From Streptomyces sp. HNM0575 (GTDB lineage Bacteria; Actinomycetota; Actinomycetes; Streptomycetales; Streptomycetaceae): 64,000 bases of DNA. The position numbers and the translations under genes are program-made. Below the pieces are notes generated by a model. The model ran no database searches. It had not been told where the DNA came from and worked only from the letters and a program-made list of their open reading frames with translations. Of this stretch, positions 10,621 through 22,600 are shown piece by piece (position 1 is the first letter of the stretch; every line of letters begins with the position of its first letter). The DNA is taken from contig NZ_JAASAG010000004.1 in the NCBI RefSeq assembly GCF_012726265.1, positions 124,001-188,000 on the forward strand, given 5' to 3'.

Positions 10621-13600
10621 GTGCGGACGACGGCGTGAGTGTGGACGACGGCCTGGACGACATCCTCCCGCTGGCGCCTCTTCAGGAAGGGCTGCTGTTC
10701 CACTCCGACTTCGACGCCGGAGCGCGGGACGTCTACACGATGCGGCTGGTCTTCACGCTGCACGGCGAGCTGGACGCCTCCGCCCTGCGGGGCGCGCTGG
10801 ACGAGGTGCTGCGGCGGCACGCCAACCTGCGGGCGGCCTTCGTCCAGGAGGGCCTGGACCAGGCGGTCCAGGTCATCCCCGCGAGCTGGCAGGTGCCGTG
10901 GCGGGAAGTGGACCTGCGCGCTGCCGGGTCCGACGAGCGGGAGACCGAGCAGCGCCGCGTACTGGAGGAGGAGCGGGCGCACCGCTTCGACCTCTCCGAT
11001 CCGCCGCTGCTGCGGATGGCGCTGCTGCGGCTGGGCGAGAGGGAGCACCGGCTGGTGCTCTCGGCACACCACATCCTCATCGACGGCTGGTCGATGCCGC
11101 TGCTGGGCAAGGAGCTGTTCACCTGCTACGCGCGGCTGACCGGCTCCGCCGACGCCGCCGAACTCCCGCCGGTCCGCCCTTATCGCGACTTCCTCGCCCA
11201 TCTGGCGGGCAAGGACCAGGCCGCGGCCGAGGACGCCTGGCGCACCGCACTGGCCCGGGTCGGCGAGCCGACGCTGCTGACCCCCGGACCGAGCGCCGCC
11301 GTCGAAGAGCCGCCGCAGCAACTGGAGTTGGGGCTGCCGCCGCAGACCGCCTCCCGGCTCGCCACCCTCGGCGCGAGCCACGGGCTGACCACCGGCACCG
11401 TCTACCAGACCGCGTGGGGAGTGACCCTGGCCCGGCTGACCGGGCGGCACGAGGTGGTCTTCGGCACCACCGTCTCCGGGCGCCCCGCCGATCTGGACGG
11501 CGCCGAGACCATGATCGGGCTGCTGATCAACACCCTTCCGGTGGCGCTCCGTTCCACGCCCGGCCGTAGCCTCGCGGAGACGGCGCGGCAGCTCCAGGCG
11601 GAGCAGGCCGGTGTGCTCGACCACCAGCACCTGGGTCTGACCCGCATCCAGCAACTCATGGGCATGGGCGAGCTGTTCGACACGCTGCTGGTGGTCGAGA
11701 GCTTCGGCGTGGACAGCGAGGGGCTGGCCCAGGCGCAGTCCGCCGGTGGCCTGACCGTCGCCTCCGTACGCGGTGAGGACGCCACCCACTATCCGGTGAC
11801 CGTGGTGGTGCACCCCGGCGCCGAGCCCCGTATCGCCCTGCGCTACCGGCCCGAGCTGCTGGAGCGGCAGCGGGCCGAGGCGCTGGGCGCGGCGTTCGTA
11901 CGGGTGCTGGTTGCGCTGGCCGAGAATCCCGAACAGCCCGCCGGCGGCGTGGAGTTGCTGTCGGCGCAGGAGAGGCGGCGGGTGCTGGAGGACGGCACCG
12001 CGCTGGAGGAGCCTGGCGAGCCCGGCGCCACGATCCTGGACCTCTTCGACCGGGCGGTGCGCCGCGACCCCGACGCCCCCGCGCTCACCGACGGTGATCT
12101 CACGCTCAGCTACCGCAGGCTGGACGAGGACTCCACGCGCCTCGCCCACCTGCTGCGGAAGCGGGGAGCGGCCCCCGGCACGCTCGTGGCGCTGGCCCTG
12201 CATCCCTCCGCGCGGCAGATCACCGCCGTGCTGGCGGTCCTCAAGTGTGGCGCCGGCTATCTGCCGCTCCCGGCGGATGCCCCCGCCGAGCGGGTCGCCC
12301 GCCAACTGGACTCCGCCCGGCCGGTGCTGGGCGTGACCACGTCCGACGTACTGCCGGGGCTGCCGAACCTGCCCGGCCCGCCCGGGACTTCGGGACACGG
12401 GAGCGGGGAGGGGCGGGCGAACGGCAAGGGGCAGGCGGACGTAGACGGGACCGAGACCGGGGACGAGACCGGGGACGAGACCGGGACCGGGGACGAGACC
12501 GGGACCGGGGACGAGACCGGGACCGGAGACGAGACCGGGGCCGGGGAGGGCACCCCGTGGACCGTCCTGGACGGCGACGCCGTACGCGAGGAGCTGGAGC
12601 GGCTGCCGACCAGAGTCCCCGGCACGGCCGTCGATCCGCTGAGCACCGCCTACGTGATCTACACCTCCGGGTCCACCGGCACCCCCAAGGGCGTGGTGGT
12701 CAGCCACCACAACGTGGTGCGGCTGCTGGAGGCCACCCGGGAGACCTTCGCGTTCGGCCACCAGGATGTCTGGACCCTCTTCCACTCCTACGCCTTCGAC
12801 TTCTCCGTCTGGGAGATCTTCGGATCGCTGCTGCACGGCGGACGGCTGGTGATCGTCCCCAAGGAGACGACGCGCTCCCCGGAGGACTTCGCCCGGCTGC
12901 TCCACCGCGAGCGGGTCACCGTGCTCAGCCAGACTCCGTCCGCCTTCCACCAGTTGGCCGAGGCGTATCTGGCGCAGCCGGAGCCGCCCCGGCTCGCTCT
13001 GCGTACCGTCGTCTTCGGCGGTGAGGCCCTGGACGCGGCGCGGCTGACCGGCTGGCAGCGCCACCACGGCCCGGACGGCCCCGAGTTGGTCAACATGTAC
13101 GGCATCACGGAGACCACCGTGCATGTCACGCAGCACCTGCTGGAGCCCGAGCCGCAGGCGGGCGCCGCCGGCACCGTCGGACGGCCGATCGACGACCTGT
13201 CGGTGTATCTGCTGGACTCCGCGCTGCGCCCGGTCGCGCCCGGCGCGACCGGCGAACTGTACGTGGCGGGGCCCGGGTTGGCCCACGGCTACCTCGGGCA
13301 GCACGCGCTGACGTCGACCCGCTTCGTCGCCGACCCCTTCGGCGCTCCCGGAAGCCGGATGTACCGCAGCGGCGACCTCGCCCGCTGGAGCGAGGACGGC
13401 GACCTGGAGTATCTGGGGCGGGCCGACGAGCAGGTGCAGATCCGCGGCCACCGGGTGGAGCCGGGAGAGGCACGTGCCGCCCTCGCCGCCCTGGACGAGG
13501 TCGCCGAGGCCGTGGTGCTGGCCCGCCCGGCGCCCGACGGCAGCACCCGCCTGGTGGGCTACTACACCCCGGCGGCCCCGGGCGCCGACCCGCACCGGCT

Positions 13601-16600
13601 GCGGGAGGCGCTGCGCGGCGGGCTGCCCGAGTATCTGGTGCCCGCCGCCCTGGTGCCGGTGGAGCGCTGGCCGCTGACCGGCAACGGAAAGCTCGACTCG
13701 CACGCCCTGCCCGAGCCCGAGGACGCGGACACCGGCGGCGGCCGGGCGCCCGAGGGGCCGCAGGAGGAGCTGGTCGCCCAGCTCTTCGCCGAGGTGCTGG
13801 GACGGTCCGAAGTCGACGCGGACACCGACTTCTTCGCCCTGGGCGGGCACTCCCTGCTCGCCACGCGGCTGGCATCCAGGGTCCGCTCCGCGCTGCGCGT
13901 ACGGCTGTCGGTACGGGACGTCTTCGAAGCGCCCACCGTCGCCGCCCTCGCCCGGCGCGTACGCTCCGCCGACGCCGCGGGCAGGCCGCTGACCGCACGG
14001 CCGCGGCCCGAGCGCGTACCGCTGTCACCGGCTCAGCGACGGCTTTGGTTCCTGCACCAGCTGCACGGGCCCGACGCCACGTACACCATCCCCTTCCTCG
14101 CCCGGCTCACCGGGCCGCTGGACGTCGCTGCGCTGCGGCGCGCGCTGCGGGACGTGCTGGAGCGGCACGAGAGCCTGCGGACCGTGTTCCCGTCGCAGGA
14201 CGGCACTCCCTGCCAACACGTGCTGCCCATGGCGGAGTTGGACGATCCGCTGACCGTTCGCGAGATCGGCGGCGGCACGGTCGAGAAGGAGGTGGCCGCA
14301 CTGCTGGCGGGCGCCTTCGACCTGGAGCGGGAGATCCCGCTGCGGGCCACGGTGCTGCGCCTGGACGAGCGGCAGCATGTGATCGCCCTGCTCGTCCACC
14401 ACATCGCCGCCGACCAGTGGTCCGCCGGGCCGCTGCTGCGCGACCTGGCCACCGCGTACGGGGCACGCCGTGAGGGACGTGCCCCCGGCTGGGAGCCGCT
14501 GCCGGTGAGCTACGCCGACTTCACGCTGTGGCAGCGCGAGAACCTGGGCCTGGACGGCGGCGCCCCGACCCGCACGGGTACGGACACGGACGGCGGCGCG
14601 GACGGGGACGAGGCGGAGGAGGGCGGCGAACAGGCCGCGCTGGCCGGGCAGTCGGCGTACTGGCGCGAGCAACTCGCCGGGCTGCCCGAGGAGTTGCCGC
14701 TGCCCGCCGACCGGCCCCGGCCCGCTAGGCCCAGCCACCGCGGAGGCTTCGTCCGCTTCACGGTGCCCGCCGAAGTCCACCGGCGGCTGCGGGCGCTGGC
14801 GCGGGAGAGCTCCGCCTCGATGTTCATGGTGGGCCACGCCGCGCTGGCGGCGCTGCTGACCAAGACCGGAGCCGGGAGCGACGTGGTGATCGGCAGCCCC
14901 GTCGCCGGACGTCAGGACAGCGCCCTGGACGACCTGGTCGGCTTCTTCGTCAACAACCTGGTGCTGCGCGCCGACACCTCCGGCGACCCCGCCTTCCGTG
15001 AACTGCTGTGCCGCGTACGGGAGGTGGACCTGGCCGCGTACGCGCACGCCGACGTGCCCTTCGAGCAGTTGGTCGACGAGTTGAGCCCGCACCGGTCCCT
15101 GGCGCGGCATCCGCTGTTCCAGACGATGCTGGCCTGGGAGACCCGCGACACCGAACCGGTGGGGCTGCCGGGGCTGACGACCTCGCCGCTGCCCGCCACC
15201 GGCGAGGCCGCCAAGTTCGACCTGACCTTCACCCTCGCCGAGCGCCGCGGCGCCGACGGCATCGAGGGCCAACTGGAGTACGCCCGCGACCTGTTCGACC
15301 CCGCCACGGCCGAGGCACTGGCCGGGCGTCTCGTACGGCTGATGACCGCAGCGGCCGAGCGCCCCGACGCTCCCCTGCACCGGCTGGACGTGCTCAGTAC
15401 GGAAGAGCGCCGGGAACTGCTGAGCACCGACCGGCACGCCGGGGACCCGCCCGCCCTGCCCGGCGCGCGGGGCACCCTGCCCGGCCTGTTCGCCGCCCAG
15501 GCTGCCGCCCACCCGCAGGCACCGGCGCTGGCCGGACCGTCCTGCCTGGCCGAAGGCGAATCCGGCGGCGACTGGGCCGAGTTGAGCTACCGGGAGCTGG
15601 ACGAGGCCGCGAACGCGCTCGCCCACCGGCTCCTGGAGCACGGACTGCGCCCCGAGGACCGCGTGGCCGTGGTCCTGCCCCGTACCGTCGAGGCGGTCGT
15701 GGCGCTGCTGGCCGTGCAGAAGGCGGGGGCGGTCTATCTGCCGGTCGACCCCGAGTATCCGGCCGAGCGGATCGGCCACATGCTGGACGACGCGGCACCG
15801 GCGCTCGCCTTGACCGTGCCGGGCGCGGAGCTTCCGGGCGGCGACATCGTCCAACTGCCGCTCACCGAGGGGATGTTGGGAGCACGCCGGGAGGACCCCG
15901 GGAACTGGCGGGCGCTGCGCCCGGAGTCCGCCGCGTACGTCATCTACACCTCCGGCTCCACGGGACGGCCCAAGGGCGTGGTCGTCTCCCACGCCGGGCT
16001 GCCCGCCCTCGCCCGTACCCTCGCCGACGGCTTCGGCGCCGGACCCGGCTCCCGGGTCCTCCAGTTCGCCTCCCTCAGCTTCGACACCTCGGTCTGGGAG
16101 ATCGTGATGGCGCTGCTGTCGGGCGCGGCCCTGGAGATGGTGCCAGCGGAGCGCCGACTGGGCGCCCCGCTGGGCGAGTTCCTGACCGAACGCCGCATCA
16201 CCCACCTCACCGTGCCCCCGGCGGTGCTGGCCGCAATGCCGCAGGAGGCGGTGGCCGCGGAGACCACCCTGATCGTCGCGGGCGAGGCGTGCTCGCCGGA
16301 GCTGGTGCGCCGCTGGGCGCCGCGCAGCCGGATGTTCAACTCCTACGGGCCCACCGAGACCACCGTCGACGCGACCCTGTGGCACTGCGACCCGGAGGGG
16401 CTGCGCGGCGGCCCGGTGCCGGTGGGACGTGCGGTGGCCGGGACCGGTACATACGTCCTGGACGCGGCCCTGGAACCGGTGCCGCCGGGCACCCCGGGCG
16501 AGCTGTACGTCTCCGGCTCCGGGCTGGCGCGCGGCTACCATCTGCGGCCCGCGCTGACCGCCGAGCGCTTCGTCGCCGATCCATACGGCCCGCCCGGCAC

Positions 16601-19600
16601 GCGGATGTACCGCACCGGCGACCTCGTCCGGCGCCGCTCCGACGGCGAGTTGGAGTATCTGGGGCGTGCCGACCACCAGGTGAAGCTGCGCGGCTTCCGT
16701 GTCGAACTGGGCGAGATCGAGAGCGAGTTGGCCGCGCTGCCCGGCGTACGTCAGGCGGTGGCGCTGCTGCGTGAGGACCGTCCGGGACAGCAGCGCCTCG
16801 TCGGCTACGTGGTGCCGCGCGAGGCGGAGCCCCTGCCGCTGGAGGAGCTGCGGGAGCGCCTGACGCTCCGGCTGCCGGACTATCTGGTGCCGTCGGTGCT
16901 GGTGGAGCTGGACCGGCTGCCGCTGAGCCCCAACGGCAAGGTGGACCGCGACGCGCTGCCCGAACCGGTCGCCGAGTCGCGGGACGCGGCGCCCCCGGAG
17001 GGTGCGGCGGCGGTCTTCGCCGGGCTCTTCGCCGACGTGCTCGGCCTGGAGTCGGGCGCCGTCGGCGGAGCCGACAGCTTCTTCGCCCTGGGCGGCGACA
17101 GCATCTCCTCGATCCAGCTCGTGGCCCGCGCCCGTGCCGCCGGTCACCGCGTCAGCGCCCGCCAGATCTTCGAGCACCGCACTCCGGACGCGCTCGCGCG
17201 GGTGGCCGGGCCGCAGGAGACGGGTGCCGAGGACGGCGCGGACGCGGCGCGTCAAACGGGGGGCACCGGCGCCGACTTGGGCGGTCCCGCGCCCCTGACG
17301 CCGATCATGCGCTGGCTCGCGCGGCACCCGGAGCACTGGCGGGGCTTCCACCAGTCGGTGCTGGTCACCACGCCCGCCGGACTGGCCGAGGACGAACTGC
17401 GGCGCGGGCTCGCCGAGTTGACGGCCGTGCACCCGTTGCTCGCCTCCGGGGTCGCCGGGGAGGACGGCGAGCCCGTGCTGGCGCCCGGCGGCGATTCCGG
17501 GCCGGTGCTCACCGTGGTGGACGCCTCCGATGCGGAAGCCGGGCGGCTGCGTGAACTGATCGCCCTGCACTCGGAGTCGGCCGTCGCCGCACTGGACCCG
17601 GACGCCGGTGTGATGCTGCGGGCGGTGTGGTTCCGGCGCGGCGACGAGGCCGCCGGACGGCTGCTGCTGGTGGCGCATCACCTGGTGGTGGATGGGGTGT
17701 CCTGGCGGATCCTCCTGCCCGACCTGGCCCTGACCGTCCGCGGCCTGACCCCCGAGCCGCCCGGCACGTCCTTCGCGCACTGGGCACGCGGCATCCTCGC
17801 CTCGGCCGCGGACCACGAGGGTGAACGGCCGTACTGGCGCGAGGTGTTGGCGACTCCGGGCACCCCACTGGGGGCCGCTCCCGGCGAGGTCACATCGGCC
17901 ACGCTCCGCACCGAAATGCCGGTGGAGCTGACCGGGACGCTGCTGACGCGGGTGGCCGCGGCCTTCCACACGGGACCCGACGTGCTGCTGCTGGCCGCGC
18001 TGTCCGAGGCGTTGGCGCCCGAACGGGGCCTGCTCGTGGACCTGGAGTCGCACGGGCGGCACGAGGAGCAGGTGCCGGGCGCCGAACTCTCCCGTACGGT
18101 CGGCTGGTTCACCACCCAGTACCCGGTCCGGCTGCCCGCGCCCGCGGGCGGCGCGGGCCGCGGCGTGAAAAGCGTCAAGGAAGCCCTGCGGGGCGTGCCC
18201 GCGCATGGCACCGGCTACGGGCTGCTGTTCGGGCAGGCCGCCAGCGGCGCCCAGATCGGCTTCAACTACTTGGGCAGGTTCGGCCCGGCGGACGGCACCG
18301 GGGACGAGTGGGCCCCAGCGCCGGAGGCGGACGCCGTCACCACCGAGGGCGTGCCCGCACTGCTCGACGGCCATCTGCTGGAGGTCGGCGCCTCCACCTT
18401 GGAGGGCCCCGACGGGCCACGGCTGACGCTGCGCTGGACATACGCCCGGCAGGCGCTGGACGCCGGCCGGATGCGGGAGATCGCCGACCGGTTCTCCGCC
18501 GTCCTGGAGGAGCTGGTACGCCGCCATGACGAGCCCGGATACGCCGGGCACAGCCCCGGCGACTTCCCGCTGGTGCGGGCGACGGAGAGCGAGATCGCCG
18601 AACTGGAGCATGCGCAGCCGGAGTTGACGGACATCTGGCCGCTCTCCCCGCTCCAGCAGGGTCTGGCCTTCCACGCCCTGAGCGGCCCCGAGCGGCAGGA
18701 CGTCTACGTCGTACAGCTGGAGCTGGAGCTGACCGGGGACCTGGACACGGCACGGCTGCGGCAGGCCGCCCAGAGCGTCGTCGACCGGCACGCCAATCTG
18801 CGGGCCGGCTTCCGGCAGCTTGCGACCGGCACGCTGGCGCAGTACGTCACCGGCCACGCCCCCGTGGAGTGGCACGAGGTAGAGGCCACGCCGGAGGAGT
18901 GGCGGCGACTGGCCCGGCAGGACCGTGAGCGCCGCTTCGACCTGGACCGCCCACCGCTGCTGCGCTTCACGCTCGCCCGCGACGGCGAGGACACCCACCG
19001 GCTGCTGCTGACCAGCCACCATCTGCTGCTGGACGGCTGGTCGGCGCCGCTGCTGCTGACCGACCTCTTCCGTACGTACGCGGGTGAAGTACCGCCGCAG
19101 CGGAGGCCGTTCGCCGACTATCTGCACTGGCTGGGCGAGCAGGACCGGCCCGCGGCGCTCCGGGCCTGGCACCGGGCGCTGGACGGGCTGAGCGAGCCGA
19201 CCCTCGTCGCGCCGCAGGCACTCGACGCACCGGCCCGGATACCGGGCGAGGCCGAGCTGACGCTGGATCCCGCACTGACCAGGGCGCTGGAGGAGCGTGC
19301 GCGGGAGCTGGGCGTCACCCTCAACTCCCTTACGCAGACCGGCTGGGGGCTGCTGCTCGGCAGGCTCACCGGACAGACCGACGTCGTCTTCGGCTCCGCC
19401 GTCTCCGGGCGCCCCGCGGAGCTGACCGGGGTCGAGACCATGATCGGCCTGCTGGTCAACACCCTGCCCACGCGGGTCAGTTGCCGCCCCGGCGACTCCC
19501 TCGGCGAGATCGCCACGGAAACCCATCGGCGTCAGGTCTCCCTGCTGGACCACCAGTACCTGGGCCTGGCCGACATCCAGCAGGCCGTGGGCATGCCCCG

Positions 19601-22600
19601 ACTGCTCGACACGATGACGGTGTTCGAGAACTACCCCTTCGACGAGCAGGCCCTCAGCGACAGCGAACAGGCCGCAGCGCTGCGCGTACGGGGCGTCGGC
19701 GGCCGGGACGCCACGCACTATCCGCTGACGCTCTCCTTCACCCTGCTCGACGGACGGCTGCGGCTCGTCCTCAAGCACCGCGAGGACCTCTACGACTCCG
19801 CCGCCGCGCAGGACTTGCTGCACGGGCTGCGGCACGCGCTCACGGCGCTGGCCCACGAGCCGGGAACTCCCGCCGGACGGCTGGAAGTCGGCCCCGGGCC
19901 GGTGCGGGAGCCGCTGCGCGGGCGCCTACGGAAACCGCTCGGCGCGGCCACCGCGGGCGGCGACGCGAGCACCGGGCAGGTACGGGGCATCGCCGCGGCC
20001 TTCGCGGAGACCGCCCGCAGAGCGCCGGACGCCGTCGCCGTCGTGGAGAGCGCCACCGGACGGTCGCTGAGCTACGGCGAACTGATGAGGCGCGCCGCCC
20101 ATCTCGCGGACCGGCTGCGCGAGTTGGGCGCGGGCACGAGCACTGGTGCGGGCGCGAGCACTGGTGCGGGCGCGGAGACCGTCGTAGGCGTGGCACTGCC
20201 CCGCTCCGCCGATTTGGTCGTCGCCCTGCTGGGCGTGGCCTGGAGCGGCGCCGCGTATCTGCCCCTGCACCCTGGCTGGCCCGCGGCACGCTGCCGCGAG
20301 GTGCTGGACTCCGCGGGCGCCAAGGTGGTCGTCGCCGATCCCGGGCACGCCGAACTGGCGGGCGGCCTCCCGGTGTTGGAGGTCGGCGACGGAACGAGCG
20401 AGAGCGCGCCCGCACCCGTATCGCCCGGGCGGCTGGCCTATGTGATGTACACCTCCGGTTCCACGGGGACGCCCAAGGGCGTCGCGGTCACCCACGACGC
20501 CGTCGTGGCGCTCGCCTCCGACTCGCGCTTCGACGGCGAGGCGCACCGCCGGGTGCTGCTGCACTCCCCGCACTCCTTCGACGCCTCCACCTACGAGCTG
20601 TGGGTGCCGCTGCTGCGCGGCGGACGGCTGCTGATCGCGCCGGACGGCGAGCTCGACGTGACGGAGTGGCGGCGGCTGCTGTCCGAAGTCGGGGCCACAG
20701 CGGCCTGGTTCACCGCCGGTCTGTTCGCACTGCTGGCCCAGGAGGCCCCGGAGGTCTTCCGGCATCTGGAGGAGGTGTGGACCGGCGGCGACGTGGTGCC
20801 GCCCGCGGCCGTACGCGCCGCCCTGGAGGCCGCGCCACGGCTGCGGATCGTCAACGGCTACGGCCCGACCGAGACGACCACGTTCGCCACCGCCGGCCCG
20901 GTGGACGTGCGCGGCCTGGAAACGGACGCCTCGGTGCCCATCGGGACGCCCCTGGACGGGATGACCGCGCATGTGCTGGACGCCGCACTGCGTCCGGTCG
21001 GCCCGGGGGTGCCCGGCGAGCTGTATGTGGCCGGTACCGGGCTGGCGCGCGGCTACCTCGGCGACGGTCCGCGCACCGCCGAGCGATTCGTCGCCGTACC
21101 GCACGGCGCGACCGGTGGCGCCGCACCGCACGGCGAGCCCGGCGAGCGGATGTACCGCACCGGCGACCTCGTACGCCGACTGCCGGACGGGCGGCTGGAG
21201 TTCCTCGGCCGTGCCGACCAGCAGGTCAAGCTGCGCGGCTACCGCGTCGAGCCGGGCGAGGCCGAGGCGGCGCTGCTCGCGGAGCCCGACGTCGCCGCAG
21301 CGGCCGTGCTGGTCCGTGACGACCTGCCGGGCGGGACGGCCCTCGTGGGCTATGTGGTGCCACGCAACGGCGAGTCGGACCTGCCCGGGCTGCGGTCCCG
21401 GCTGGCGGCACGGCTGCCGGAGTATCTGGTGCCGGCGGCGCTGACGGAGGTCGAGCGGATACCGCTGACCGACAACGGCAAGGTCGACCGGCGGGCGCTG
21501 CCCGCGCCGCGTCCGGCCGAGCGTCCGGTGCGGCAGGCGGCGCAGGGCCAGCGGGAGGAGCTGCTGTGCCGCCTCTTCGCACAGGCCCTGGAGCTGGACG
21601 AGATCGGCCCGCAGGAGGACTTCTTCGACGTGGGCGGCCATTCGCTGACCGCGATGCGGCTGGTGGGCACGGTGCGCTCCGCGCTGGAGACGGAGCTGTC
21701 GGTACGGGACCTCTTCGAGGCCCGCACCCCGGCCGCGGTCGCCGCTCTGCTGCGGGAGCGAAGCCGGGGCGGCCACGACGGCGGCGGCAGCGGCAGCACA
21801 CCGCTCACGCGGCGGCCGCGGCCCGGCCAGCTGCCGCTGTCGCCCGCGCAGCAACGGCTGTGGTTCCTGGACCGGTTGGAGGAGAACCCCTCGGCCGCGT
21901 ACAACGTGCCCATCGCGCTCCGTCTGGACGGCAGGGCCGAGCGTGAACCGCTCCGCGCGGCGCTCGGCGACCTGCTGGAGCGGCACGAGGCACTGCGCAC
22001 GGTCTTCCCGGAACGCGAGGGCCGGGCGCGCCAGCACATCCTGCCTCCGCACGAGGCCGAGGTGCCGCTCGCCGTGACCGAACTTCCGGCGTGGGCCGTC
22101 CCCGACGCGCTGCGTACGGAGGCCGTGCGCCCCTTCGACCTGGCCCGCCACATCCCGCTGCGGGCCACGCTCGTCCGGGGCGACGACGGCCACGACACGC
22201 TGCTGCTGGTGCTGCACCACATCGCGGGCGACGAGTGGTCGGTGCGTCCCCTGCTGGAGGACCTCTCCACCGCCTATCTGGCCCGTACGCGGGGCGGGGC
22301 GCCCGAGTGGGAGCAACTGCCGGTGCAGTACGCCGACTACACCCTCTGGCAGCGTGAACTGCTGGGCGCCGAGGAGGAGTCGGAGAGCGGCGTCAGCCGG
22401 CAGATCCGCTACTGGCGCGAGCGGCTGGCGGGCGCGCCCGCCGAACTGCCCCTGCCCGTGGACCGTCCGCGCGGCACGGGCGCCGGATACGACGGCGACG
22501 TCGTGGAGTTCGAGGTGCCCGAGCGGGTACGGGACGGCCTGGACCGGCTGGCCCGTGAGTGCGGGGCCACGCCGTTCATGGTCGCCCAGGCCGCGCTGGC

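Noticed and set aside
2323..19856. Very long open frames on the - strand opposite the NRPS genes (up to about 1900 codons)
   Set aside because: They are antisense shadows caused by high GC at third positions. Their translations are Gly/Arg/Gln-rich with no domain motifs.
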